Assembly (NCBI RefSeq): GCF_032854445.1
Contig: NC_088300.1
Span: forward strand, 60,240,984-60,304,983
Length of the DNA: 64,000 bases
Source of the DNA: Liolophura sinensis
Taxonomy: Eukaryota; Mollusca; Polyplacophora; Chitonida; Chitonidae
Direction of reading: 5' to 3'
Shown here piece by piece: positions 18,690-30,180 of this stretch; positions within the stretch are counted from its first letter, which is position 1, and the number at the start of each line of letters is the position of its first letter. A program made the position numbers and the translations under genes. The notes beneath the pieces were generated by a model. The model ran no database searches and was not told the DNA's origin. It saw only the letters and a program-made list of their open reading frames with translations.

Positions 18690-19610
18690 CCTTAACCGGA
18701 ATATGGTCAGTTTATCTCTCAGTTTTTTAGTAGAGAGAAAAAACATGGCTCACACTTATAGTAAACTTAAAACATTTTGAACAAGAACGATTTCCATCAT
18801 TTCAGAATGAACACTGTTTGGTCGGCAATAAGATTAATGATGCCAAATTGCTACTTGGCGTCAATATATTTGAAAGATACCTATCACTGTGTGCAACTGA
18901 CCCCGAATACTGAAAATTCTAAGGTTTAGCTAAATAGGGACAGTTTTTTCAGTTCACACGTTTCCCCATTGGGTTGGCTTTTGGTACTGAAAAATTCACT
19001 ACGCTTATGAAGCCAGTGTTTTAGTAGGAGGACATTCATTTGAATAATGTTTACAATATATCATTGATACAGTAACCTTGATGAACAATGTGAACAGAAT
19101 ATCATTGATACAGTAACCTTGATGAACAATGTGTACAGAATATCATTGATACAGTAACCCTGATGAACAATGTGAACAGAATATCATTGATACAGTAACC
19201 TTGATGAACAATGTGAACAGAATATCATTGATACAGTAACCCTGATGAACAATAGTGAACAGAATATCATTAATACAGTAACCTTGATGAACAATGTGAA
19301 CAGAATATCATTGATACAGTAACCTTGAACAATGTGAACAGAATATCATTGATACAGTAATCTTGATGAACAAAGTGAACAGAATATCACTGATACGGTG
19401 ACCTTGATGAACAATGTGAACAGAATATCACTGATACGGTAACCTTGATGGACAGGTTAGGCTTTGTCATTAATCCAGAAAAGCCGTGTTTGATTTCAAA
19501 GCAAAAAATTGGATTTTAAATTGGACTGTTAATTTGAGAGTAAAATTAACAGCTTAAAAGGAAGAAAAACTGAAAGCTTTTTGTAAAAACTTACTAAAGA
19601 GTAGTCTCCC
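18690..19610 (+). pseudogene. DIRS reverse transcriptase remnant
   Basis: Frames along this stretch give NLKHF, then QFFQFTRFPIGLAFG and KFTTLMKPVF (about 18940-19020), then CLQYIIDTVTLM at 19045, and after the minisatellite TVTLMDRLGFVINPEK (about 19435-19485) and LKAFCKNLLKSS (about 19575). These match DIRS RT. The YxDD catalytic segment expected between KPV and CLQ is absent: only about a dozen codons with two stops are left there. Confidence 0.75.
19045..19457. repeat. 41-bp minisatellite derived from RT coding sequence
   Basis: About ten units of the type gaacagaatatcattgatac + agtaaccttgatgaacaatg + t follow each other, most 41 bp, some shortened to about 37 or lengthened by a base or two. 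The first unit is joined on its left to RT codons (CLQYIIDTVTLM) and the last on its right to the next RT codons (DRLGFVINPEK). The array is therefore an expansion of this piece of RT. Since 41 is not a multiple of three, it arose after coding was lost. Confidence 0.9.
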
Positions 19611-20380
19611 CTCAATTAGGGAGGTGGCCAAGGAGTAGTTGGTTTAATGACGTCCAGTTTCCCAGGCGTTCATCTTGGTGTGTTGAATTATAGGCAATTT
19701 TATAGGCAAACTGATAAACAAAGCTGTCAAACAAAGCAAGGACAATTTTGATAAATGATGTCTTTGTCTGATAAATCAAGGATTGATTTGGTTTGGTGGA
19801 TCAGAAAGATTGAAATAATCTATAACCGTATTAGTCATGGTAAACCCGACCTTGTTAACACTGATGCCTCAGCTCCGGGCCTGGGGTGGGGTTATGGGTG
19901 AATTGACCGCAGCCTGATTCTGATTTATATAATCAGCTTGCATATGATATCTGGGTGTGGTGTGTAAGACAAAACACGTGGTTTAGCCGTTTCCATGTCC
20001 TGAGAGAGAAAGTAGAATATCAATCAGTGAAAAAGGATGGATGCTTGATAAAGATATTTTCTGTACTGCTATCAGCATACGAAGTAAAGCCTAACATTGA
20101 TTTGTTTACCTCTAGGCTCAATTATCAGGTCAAGCCATATACAGCCTATAGACCTGAAGCAGGGGCTTGTGCAATAGATGCACTTTCACTGACTTGAGAA
20201 ACTGATGCTTTTATGCATTTCAGTGTGATCCCTGATGTGTTATAGAAAGTCCAGGCAGGACAGGCTTACGGGATAATGGTAGCGCCATACTGGCCTACAC
20301 AACTTCGGTTTCCGCGACTGGCGAGCATGCTCGTGGATTCTCCCATCATGGTACCTTTCAGTATCCTCTTCACAAACACC
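19610..20380 (+). pseudogene. DIRS RNase H and connection remnant
   Basis: NTDASAPGLGWG (about 19857) is the first RNase H aspartate region. IDLFTSRLNYQ and YRPEAGACAIDALSL (20098-20195) are typical of the region after RNase H in DIRS and related elements, and APYWPTQLRFPRL follows in another frame (20280-20315). Several stops and shifts separate them. Confidence 0.7.
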
Positions 20381-20499
20381 TAAAAGTGATAATATGCCTC
20401 TTGTCAGGTAAAGATTCGCACGTGCAAGATTTTCAGAATCAGCCACGTCATACACTCTCAAAGTCTGAAAGCGGGGATAGGGACGACAACACTCCGGAA

Positions 20500-21357
20500 A
20501 GAGGTCGATCCCTTTTCGCCATCTCTGACGGTGGTAGCAAATTTTCTTGCGGAAATCGCCGATGCTGAGTATGGACACAGTTCTGTGAATACTGCTCGTA
20601 GTGCGCTTTCCAGCATTATGTCTAGTCATGGTTAAACGGTTGGGAGTCCTCAACATAACAAGAAACTCTTGAATGGTGTTTTTGAAACAGGATCATCCTT
20701 GCCGAGATACACAGAAATATTGAACGTTGAAGACGTTTTGAAAGAATTGCGTTTTTTTAGGTATTCCAAGTGTTGGGTCTTTGAAACAGTTAACAATGAA
20801 ACTTGTAACATCATTGGCTCTGTTATCTGGACAAAGATGCCAGACACTGAAGGCTCTCGATATTGGACACATGGATTTATCGAATGATAAATGTTTGTTT
20901 AACGTTAATACTTTGTTAAAATTTTCATTTAAGTCAGATTTGAGTTGTGTTGGCATTTGAGTTGTGTTGAATTAATTTCATTTCCTGACGATAAAAGATT
21001 ATGTATTATTTCTTACCTGAATGAGTATGTTGAAAAAACGGCAAAATCGAGAGGGGAGAAAACTCAGTTACTTGTTAGTGTACAAAGTCCCCATTGTGCA
21101 GTCGCTACAGATACCATTGCTCGTTGGATATTAGGAACATTACAATCTGTTGGTATTCACACTGAGAAATATAGAGCCCACGGTATAAGAGAAGCCTCTA
21201 CTTCTGCTGCATCACGTAGTGCAATTCCGTTAGATCTAATTTTACAATGTTCTGACCGGTCTACTGGTAGCACATTTGGAAAGCAACTGTTGAAAAGAAA
21301 AATTTTGGACTGTAATTGCTTAAAGTCTGAAATTATTATAGCCACTCATAAATGGTA
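20500..21357 (+). pseudogene. DIRS tyrosine recombinase, frameshifted
   Basis: The core-binding part gives VANFLAEIADAEYGHSS and NTARSALSSIM (20535-20620), and GVFETGSSLPRYTEI follows at about 20680. The catalytic part begins with LALLSGQRCQTLKALDI (about 20815-20870), holding the first catalytic arginine in the family context SGQR. Farther on, DTIARWILGTLQSVGI, YRAHGIREASTSAA (second box; HxxR is normally HSTR in this family) and STFGKQLLKRK (final box, expected tyrosine not seen) occur in another frame up to the TAG at 21356-21358. At least two frame changes lie between the halves, so the enzyme is dead. Confidence 0.8.
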
Positions 21358-21479
21358 GATGTTTGGGAATAATGATCATTTTTTCTGATACAAATTTGGT
21401 AATACAGAAGAGAAGACAGTATTCCAACACAAAAATTGACAAAATGACTATGTAGAGTCCAAATCAGTACTTCAACTTA

Positions 21480-21856
21480 CTAGGTAAGTCTCGTTTAATT
21501 GGCTGTACAGAAACCTTGAACAACGCCGAGTCACTGGAGTGACAGTGATGAGACAGGAAGTGATGTCAGAAAAAACAAAAAATCCGTCTCAACATTTGTC
21601 TCTAATAACACTTTGTAAATATGCATTCTCTTTATCTACAGTATGTACAACACGATTCTAACCAAAGCCTGAAACAATTTTATTGGTGCATGGTGATTAA
21701 TTAGTTTCGCGGGAGGACACAGGTGATGAGGTTGAGAGTAAAAAAGCCTACGTGCGTGTTACGCAGGCTCCAAAGGTCAAGCTTATCCACTGATGACTGC
21801 GATGTAAAGTGAAAGGTAAGAGAGCGACACATGCTCTCTAAGGAATATGATGACGT
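21480..21856. repeat. duplicated block, copy A (partner 24412-24806)
   Basis: Shared stretches in the same order and orientation include gatgagacaggaagtgatgt, cctacgtgcgtgttacgcag versus ggctacgtgcgttgcacagt, and gcgacacatgctctctaagg versus gcggcacatgctgtttaagg. Copies differ by many substitutions and small indels, so the duplication is old. Copy A begins about 120 bp past the end of the recombinase remnant. Confidence 0.75.
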
Positions 21857-24411
21857 TTAACATCTGTATCCACTTTATGATGTATATATGACGCATCTGA
21901 CGTAACCGACTGTTCACGTGGTTCGAGCCTCTGTGCTCGGTACGGTATATATGAGACGCGTCCTACAACATACAGAAAGTCTAAAAAGTATCCCCTTAAA
22001 ACCTCCATCTTCAACGGAGGATCGAGTTGGTGGTAGTCCTTTCAGAGTCCTAATTGCTGAAGACGTATTTTACCTAGATTTGCGCGGTAAAAAATATTCC
22101 CTTGTAGTTTACAACAACACGGAGTATGAAGAAAACATGCAGTGAAAACTTTTAATATGCCTATATCTGAAACAATCTAGTGCTTTATATTTTTTCACTG
22201 AATTTAATGTAGTCAGTTGTTTGATTTCTATCGTTGGGGTTTATGGTTAGAATGTTGGATGCGTTCATGCACTGTTGGCGCTGTTTCACTTATACATGAT
22301 GACGGCAGTAAACCATGGGCCTTCGCCAGGTATCTGACAAACTCACTGACTTAAAGCCGCAGCCAAAACAACGAGTTGTGGATATGAACCAGTGGATTGA
22401 CCTGGTGTGTGCATATATTCAGGACGCCTCTGATGTGATAGGATATTTTGGGCGAGTGTACGCATTTATTCATTATCTGATTATCGATTAACGCCATGCT
22501 TATATTTTTTCTATGTGTATGTGATTCACAATGGCCAGTTTCATTTATTGGAGGAAACCGTGGTGCATGGAAAGCTTTCCATGCACTTTCTAACGTGTGA
22601 CGTTCATATCCAAGAAATACTCGTGGAGGACAAGTTGTTATGAATGTAAGACTGCGCAAATGGCTGCTTGTCTAAGACTACTCTAACAAAAATTTTGGCC
22701 AAAATTTTCCCACATCTAACGTCAGAACAATCTGGTATCGTATAACAACGTTACAAGCATGGCCGACTGCTGATTGTCAAACACGTCCGCATATAGTGAG
22801 AGCCGGGGAATCTACAAATTCCCTGTCCAAGGTTAGTCTTGAACCCACACCACACGACCTAACCACGGAAGGACAAGAGATCTCACATAACTGATCTGCG
22901 ATTGTTGTTCACGCTGTAACGTTCATATAACGTCTTCCGCTAAGACTGTGCATGACTAATACATGTATTTGTGTAGATATGTTTTTACCCGGCATTTGTT
23001 TTATATATTCCTATATTGTTGTGGTACAAATATATATGTGCCGGTAAGTCAGTGGGATCGTAGCTGAATTATTTCAGCAAATTGTTTACATTAAACCATC
23101 TGGTGGTGTTGGAATTTCGTGTGAATGGTTGTCAACAATTCATATCACTGATGTAATAAACAGTCAATTGTACAGACAATCAAAAACGTTTTTGACGCCA
23201 ATGACATCACAAGTGGTCAATAACATCCACCAAAGATTTTGAACATATTTAATTTTCTGCAAATGTTTGTAAAATATATGACAATGAAGTTTCAGATATT
23301 TTGGCTGACACGTTATTCATTTCTTACCTTTTCACGTTCTTTTAAATTATAACCTTTGTAAAGTTGTATTGTTTTGTGCCCATCCCCATAAATGCAATTC
23401 AGACTTAACAAGTATATGTATAATAATGAACAAGCAACAAGTATTTCAGTTGTATGGTACAGAATATGTATATTTTATGTCAAATATTAATTTACTGGAC
23501 ATATATGCAACAAAACAAACAAAACAAAAAACAGCAAACGAATTCACTGTATTTAGAATTAACATAAAATACCATCATAACCTATTAACTTATATATACA
23601 CACAACGTCATTTGTTAGTAAAAATATATAGTCCTATTTTAAATATTTAATACATAACTCGTAAATACTTTTATTCTGCACTCTATAGTTATAATATACT
23701 CTCGAAGTTCATGTAGCCGAAAATCTTGAAAACCTGAACCCATGAAAATAATTTTACACTGAACCCGTGAAACTCACATTACATCACAATTTGTAATCTG
23801 CCTAGAAAATAGGAGTATGGATCCATCCCCAGAGACAGAATAGGATACCAGCGATATAGGACAACATGCTGAGTATTTCAACCGTAGCACGACAGATGCT
23901 GAGGTATAGTTACAACACATACGATAACAACACAAGATGTATATCACATTAGCGAACTGCTTGCAGCGACAGAACTTATGTATGTTAAATGAACTTAAGT
24001 ATGGAAGCGGAAATTGTTTTATATAAATTCATAAATCTAAAAAAAACTAAAACAAATTGTTTCATTAGCTTTGTGTGGAGGTCTTTGGATCATTACTAAA
24101 GTATACGTTGACAAAGGTACACACGAGGTTGGTTGAACGGCATGTCAATCGTGAAACTGACACACTCTTTATAAGACGTACATACCTTGACAATACCACA
24201 AATGTTCCAGAAAAGCTGAACGGCCCAACAGTTCAACTTTCATGTATACATGTATATACTGCTCGAATGCATATAGATTCCTGAGAAACCGCAAATAAAC
24301 AACGTGCATTTCCTGCATACAGACAAATGATGACTTTGTATCGGGCTTACTACTGCATCAATAATACGATCATCAACTATACCATACTCCCTACAGCACA
24401 TGCACCGTTCT
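21857..24411. other. intergenic, AT-rich, no gene seen
   Basis: A 75-codon ORF at 21918-22145 has a normal composition but no recognised domain. Degenerate repeat pieces are present, including a gtaaaccatgggccttcgcc block near 22310 that resembles one near 30590. Long AT-rich sequence follows from about 23250 to 24050. No splice-supported exon was found. Confidence 0.45.
22795..22885 (-). mobile_element. possible SINE head, antisense
   Basis: On the minus strand the block reads tccgtggttaggtcgtgtgg and then gtgggttcaagactaacc, resembling an A box and B box with the spacing seen in the SINEs here. The rest of the element is not recognisable. Confidence 0.3.
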
Positions 24412-24806
24412 CTAAGACTCGTTTTACATCTCTGCCATCACTGGTAAATTTTTAACAGAATTTTTGAACATCGCCGTGGTCACTGGAGTCACTATGATGA
24501 GACAGGAAGTGATGTCAGAAAACACAAAACGCTGTCTCAACCTCTGTTTCTAATAATACTTCATACGTGCATTCCATATATCTGAAATATCCACAACATG
24601 ATTTCAACCAACACGTACACGAATTTAATTCATGGATGTTGATAAAGTAGTTCCGCACGACCACACCAGTGGTGAGGCTACATAGGCTTAAATAAGCCTA
24701 CATGTATACAGGCTACGTGCGTTGCACAGTTTGAAAGATCAAGCTCGTCTAGTGGTGGTAGTGATGTAAAGCAAGTGAAGAAAAGCGGCACATGCTGTTT
24801 AAGGTG
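24412..24806. repeat. duplicated block, copy B (partner 21480-21856)
   Basis: This is the counterpart of copy A, lying directly past the 3' end of the RING gene (stop at 24917). Between ttcaaccaacac (about 24603) and gtacacg (about 24807) it has extra bases compared with copy A, including a short ctacataggcttaaataagc palindromic insert. Confidence 0.75.
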
Positions 24807-24916
24807 TACACGAATGTACAAGAGTGAAAAAAGTGAAAGTGCGTCAAATCTTAATTTTTACAGAATTTAACAATTATATATTAGCTTTAATGTAAATTTT
24901 CTCCTGTATAGATAAA

Positions 24917-27278
24917 TCAGGTTGGTACAGCAATGCTTTGCATACATAGCGGACACACAGGTTTTTCCTTCAAGCACATTCGAAGACATCTACTATGAAA
25001 CATGTGTCCACATGGCGTCATTCTGGCAGCCTTCATTGTACACAAACAGACAGGACATACGTCATCATGACGTAACAGTTTGGTTATTCCGGCACGCGGG
25101 AATGGAGTCAAAGCGGCACGCTCTGATTGGATGCGTTTCCACAAACTTGCTCTGACGTCACGCACAGGATAATACACAGAAACACATGACAAAATCATGA
25201 GTAAAATATCGCATGAAATCAAACCTATAATGAGAAAAATGAGATGTGCAAATATGTCCGAGAACAACATAATGGCTTCAATGTACTCCTTTTCTAATCC
25301 GTCCAATATATCGGTAGCAATTTCTCCTAAGTCTTTGACTAACAAATTTTTCGTACTGGCTGACGTCAACACACAGAAACAGGTTGAAGCCAATAACGTC
25401 AAGGGAGAGGCCGTCCCCAAGGAAAAGATGGCCAAACCTAAAGTCACCAAGCATTCTATGAAGATGGCTGGAAAATTTGGCTGGAAAATGTGAGCTACTC
25501 TCCCTTGCAGTCGTTCCCCTGGAAATTTGTAGGCCGTTAACACTTCTACCAGCTGGAGAACCAGATTGAAAACAACTACCCAAGTAATACATCCAAAATT
25601 TGGAGGATCGTCAAGACACCAATAAAACATAAAATGAAAGAGACACTGTCGGAGCCAAGTGGGCTGGTCTGCCGACGAATCACTGGCCCGGTAGCGGACG
25701 GTTTCTGTCAGGTGATCTGTTGGATTTCCCGGGGTTTTCAAAATCACCGACAAGGGGACCCATATCACGGTGAATATAGCTGACGTCATTTCAAGCGACA
25801 TCTGGCGGGAAATTATCGACGAAGTGATGGACACGGCCATGATGGCGGTCATGACAAGCAGAGGATAGTACGCAAAGCTGACCAGCAGTCCACATTTGTG
25901 CAAAAACACGACAGCAGCGAAAAGAGTATAGGCTCCTGGAAAAGAAAAGTTTGAATTTAAAGAGTATAGTGATAGCGTACAGTATTACATATGGCAATAG
26001 CTACCGCCTGCCGGCAAGCTAATGTCAGATTTTCATGGAGCATATTGCTGAGCTCTCAAATAATAATGAGAAAAGACAAATGTCCCAGGATTGCTTCTAG
26101 AAGGTAATGGGTCATAGGTCTTTGTTACAAAATGATGAAATTAATTATCGTTTCAGGAAGATTGCAAAAGGAGTATCTTTCGTGCATCGCAACGAAAGAC
26201 AATAGCCTAAATATTTTATTTAGTATATATTTTATATACATATATACACGTAATAGTTTAATTAATACCCTAGCATTACTCAGAATGAGTAACTCAATCT
26301 GATGCATCATGCGCGTATCTACGAGTTAATTATCTGGTTTACCTTATTAGTAATTCCCAAGAAATAACTCGTTCTTTACTTATTTCAGCAAACAGAACTC
26401 CTAAAGGAGAACTATTAAGGTCTGGAGGTTTGGGCTGCGTGGGTGTTCCGACAGTGCAGATGAGGGCTGTGCCAGGAAAGTATTTAAGCTACAAGGTGCT
26501 CTGTACACGCCCTAAGCACTTTAAGGTATGCAATCCTACAAATAACCTCTAGAGAGTGTAAAACGTTATGCCACAGCCTTCAAGTGCAGTATAGTAGGGA
26601 GATCTACTGTGTGCCTTGGCAACCAAGATTGCGTGCATACAGTGGCGACTCCTTGGTAGAAAGGCTGGGTTGAGATAGTCTTTAGTCCGCCCGCGGTAGG
26701 CAGCCCGTGACGATATAGCGTTGAGATATGAATTGGGTCATGTATATAGACTAGCCCAAGCAAAACTAGGGCAAGCCGATCATTTGCCGAGGAAAGGCCG
26801 TGCTGACCCAGCGCAGAGGTCCGCAAACTGGGCCAGATTTTGCCATACTACCGTAATTCTACAGCCTACTGTCTAGAACCATATACCTGTGCTGTAAGTT
26901 GCTACTTGCTCTACGAATGTGAGCATAGGGGACAGGGGTTAAATGGTTTTTACAGACGGTCGCCGTGTCATTTGTAGAAACAGACCGATATAGAATCAAC
27001 ATATCACATATGACAAGCATAGGCCTATATATGAAGCATTACGAAACCGATGCTAGTACTTAAACCATACACAGTCTCAGCCACTAGCTGCTGTGTTTGC
27101 ATGAAATATGTACGTACTAAAACCAGAACACGTAAATCTATGCTCACTTGTATGTAATAATTAGTACATCGGTCTTACCTGTCAACAGTAGTCCATCTGT
27201 TATTCTAGGTGACATTTTATGCTCACTTACGACTAGCTCCTCTACCTTTCCCTTGTATGCGTAACACTTGGAGAGCAT
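24917..27278 (-). CDS. multi-pass membrane RING-H2 protein, probable E3 ubiquitin ligase, 372 residues
   Basis: Two coding exons: 27278-27179 (100 nt) and 25935-24917 (1019 nt), joined CAG/GTAAGA to TTTTCCAG in phase 1, giving 372 residues and TGA. The ATG at 27278 is preceded in frame by TGA two codons upstream. Residues 1-33 are polar; about six or seven hydrophobic segments follow (roughly 35-65, 83-100, 149-169, 190-224 and 255-290). A RING-H2 finger ends the protein with C327, C330, C342, H344, H347, C350, C361 and C364 (CPVC, PCGHMFHSRC, CPLC). Eight ligands with correct spacing imply zinc binding and E2 recruitment at a membrane. Placement of the RING after the last membrane segment is as in TRC8/RNF139, RNF145 and RNFT-type ligases, and the finger sequence looks most like TRC8/RNF145, but the chain is shorter and I do not assign it. 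ATTAAA on the minus strand about 25 bases past the stop may be a poly(A) signal. Confidence 0.88.
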
Positions 27279-27514
27279 TTTTCCTCAGGTCAAGCCTCCA
27301 GGTGTACTGTTGGCAATATTTGTGAGGCTCATACAGAGCCAAGTATATGCGTGCTGATCTTTTCAAGGATTCAGACCCGAAGCTAGTCCCACGGTGTATA
27401 TTTTATCAGTGATCCTCCGCTTACTGCATGGCTGTCTGATTTTTCAAAGGCTTCGACGTCTTAAACCTCTATATTGTCGCGTACGTCCAGAAGGTCAGTC
27501 CCGTCTTATACAAC

Positions 27515-27546
27515 CCACGTGACCACAGGTCACTTTGTCACGTGAC
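27515..27546. promoter_or_regulatory. pair of CACGTG E-boxes upstream of the RING gene
   Basis: Ccacgtgacc (27515-27524) and the perfect palindrome gtcacgtgac (27537-27546) lie about 240-270 bases upstream of the RING start codon. The second equals the ten-base consensus described for CLEAR sites bound by MiT/TFE factors, and is also a USF/MYC-type E-box. Binding is inferred. Confidence 0.4.
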
Positions 27547-30064
27547 CTTCCGATCTATCGTCTGCAAACTTAGATGACAGAAGTTTGCAAGCCAGCGCAC
27601 GCCTTTGTGCTTTCCCTCCGAAGGCTGAAAGCCGAGTTTTACCAAGCTTCTCTTATCCCAGTGACCCACATAGACGGCCGGATCAGACAGAAGAGAGATA
27701 TTTTAAGCAAAGTTATATAGAGCACTGGGTTATGGTATAACGTTCGCCAAGTGACATACTTTTCTATATAATAAGAGTTACAGATGTTGAACAGAGTGAG
27801 AGTCATTACGCTACAGCCGTTTGTAGGCCTACACCAGAACACGTAAACCGACATCATCATGGTTAATGACGTACGATAGTTCAGTGCATCCATCGTTCAC
27901 CTCGGTATATCTTTTCACTCTAGGCTTGTTTAAGGATCTTATTCAAAAACCCATTTCTGCTATCGTCACTGACGTCGCGTATTACGTATGTTTCAGCTGA
28001 CGCAAAGTAAAAACGTGACGTACGAGAGCCCTTCGAAGATTTGGCCCAATCAGATCATTAAACTGTATACATAACACCCGCACACTTATACACTACGTTT
28101 ATTTAATGCACTTTAGCGACAGTGCTACGGAGCCGTAAAAGTGACATGAAATTTTTTGAAGAGAAAGAAAAATTCACACAGTGCAAACAAATTTTGGGAA
28201 GGGAATAAAATGTTTTTTTACCCCCGACGGTAAAAGTCAGGGCCCAGACTTAATTGGGCAATCACAGGTCGTTTGCCATTAAACTGCCAATATGGCAGCC
28301 ACTGGGGCATCTCCCACTGATAACTACATATTTTGACTAGAGTCTTACCATGAGATAAAGAACAAGGATAACAGTGTGTATGATCGTCTACACAGGTCAA
28401 TTCCAATCTGTTTAAAAACACATGTTTTCAGCTGCTACGCTGCAGTACTTCATGTACATTCACGACTGTGCTTGACGGGCACGACTAGGTTTACGCAAAA
28501 GCAGTGGCGTAACAGTACTGAAAGAACAAAAGTTCACCGCTTTAGACCGACTTGTTTTAGGCGGTCAGTGCATTAGGCGGGCAGTGCATTTCCCTATATA
28601 TACGAGGCAGATTATTAATAAACAGATTTCAAAGATATATATATATGGACTACAGGGGCGTAGGGCAAAAATGTTCCGCTCAGGTCGATGAAAAAATATT
28701 TTAGCCTATATGTCTTACCTAGCTGTTAACATTCATTCCACAGATATTTGCTGTAGCCTATACAGACCAATATTTCAATTTCGTACCAATTTACTAAATA
28801 GTGTATAGGCCTTTTTAGACCTGTTATATGAACCATTCCATATTGTTCCCGGTGGAAGACGGCGTGTTTTACAGAATTACCTCCCTTGAATCGTACCGCG
28901 CAGGCAGCAGTAGCCATTTCCTGCCGCAGTTTTACTTGTACTGGAACCCATGTCAATATATACTATATATTCAGGGGCAGCCTGTTTTCAACCCCACCTA
29001 AGCTGAACTTGAGTTTTTTGGGTTTGTTTTTTTTTTAATGAGAAAATTAATTTTGTACACATCGACCAAATCTGCTTTCGAAACACTTTGAAATCACTCA
29101 GATTCTCTCTCCGCCAATGTAATATTCCGGAGCTTCTGGGGCCTACGCGGCCCCTGGACCCTCGCCTAATAGACTGTGATAGTCGTTCCGCTCTGGTTAA
29201 ATCCGCATCCCCCCTCCCCCCTGTTGCCGGGTGAAAATCCACGCCACAAAATTCAGCGTGCGGCCCAGCCCCTATATAGCCTACTTGAGTTCTTTCAACC
29301 TCAACTGCAACAGCTATATATGAGACACTATTCGAAGACATGTAGGCCTGCTTGATCCAGCCAGGGTGGAACTAAGGACCAAAGGCTTTAACTTTATGTC
29401 ACATACATGTCTGAGGACGGCTGTAATAAGTTTCAATCTTATCGTATTATTTGTTTGAATGTTAACTTTATTAATAATAATCTCATAATCTAATATAATG
29501 AGATTATACCGTAACCCTTATGACTGGTCAATTATGTCGGGGTCCTGACTTTAAGTCAGGGGTTAAACAAAAATTTTTCAAAAGAAAATAAATTTTTTTT
29601 TCATCATGTAATGTTTCTTTTCACCATGTCCATTTCCTCAGTTGTCATGGTTACCAGATTGCCATATCCGTATGTAAACTATATAAATAGATATGATTTC
29701 ATTTCCGAGCTATAACCCAGGCAATTCTCCACATAGAATTTTAATTTTTGGCGGATACATAGATACATAAATCAGAGTACATTTGCCCAGCACAACTGGA
29801 GAACCTTTATTCCTGAAACGCCCTACATGGTAATTAGTGTATATATGTGCTCGATAACGGACACACGGCAACACGTGTATAAGTATTATTTTACTGGAAT
29901 TTTGCACCATTCGCAAGAAATGGTATGAAATGGTATGAAATGGTATGGAAATTCCATTGTGTAGGCCTATATATAATCTGGGAACCTTCTCTGCCTATCG
30001 AGTAGGCCTAATTGGAACCCGGACAGTGTAGTCTACTGTATAGCCTCTCCAGCCTGTATTATAT

Positions 30065-30180
30065 TATTTTGATGACGATTTGTGGGCTACTGCCATGGTA
30101 GCGTAGTTCACAAGTATTACAAAAGAACAAAGGGCAGTCCAGATTGGACCCGCGTCGCCAATGCATAGGAAAAGGTAGGC
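30065..30180. repeat. dispersed repeat, copy 2 (partner at 8045-8160)
   Basis: This is the partner of the block in P450 intron 6, with the shared core cagtcca-attggaccc-cgtcgcca. The copies diverge by roughly a quarter of positions by eye. Confidence 0.5.

Larger units (their letters stand above)
16920..21357 (+). mobile_element. dead DIRS-like tyrosine-recombinase retrotransposon
   Basis: Going along the plus strand are a gag-like segment, reverse transcriptase pieces, an RNase H piece and a tyrosine recombinase, the order known for DIRS elements. Each is broken by stops and frame changes. Element ends were not identified; DIRS ends are split repeats that are hard to see by eye. Insertions inside are the inverted-repeat segment 17636-18336 and the minisatellite 19045-19457. 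Domain entries are given separately. Confidence 0.8.

Noticed and set aside
19045-19457. Array resembling a CRISPR (regular repeats of about 41 bp)
   Set aside because: Units are contiguous with no unique spacers and derive from RT codons; the host is a eukaryote.
26566-26826. Minus-strand ORF as an upstream exon of the RING gene
   Set aside because: Exon 27278-27179 joins exon 2 in phase with a consensus donor; this ORF lies in the intron and lacks matching sites.
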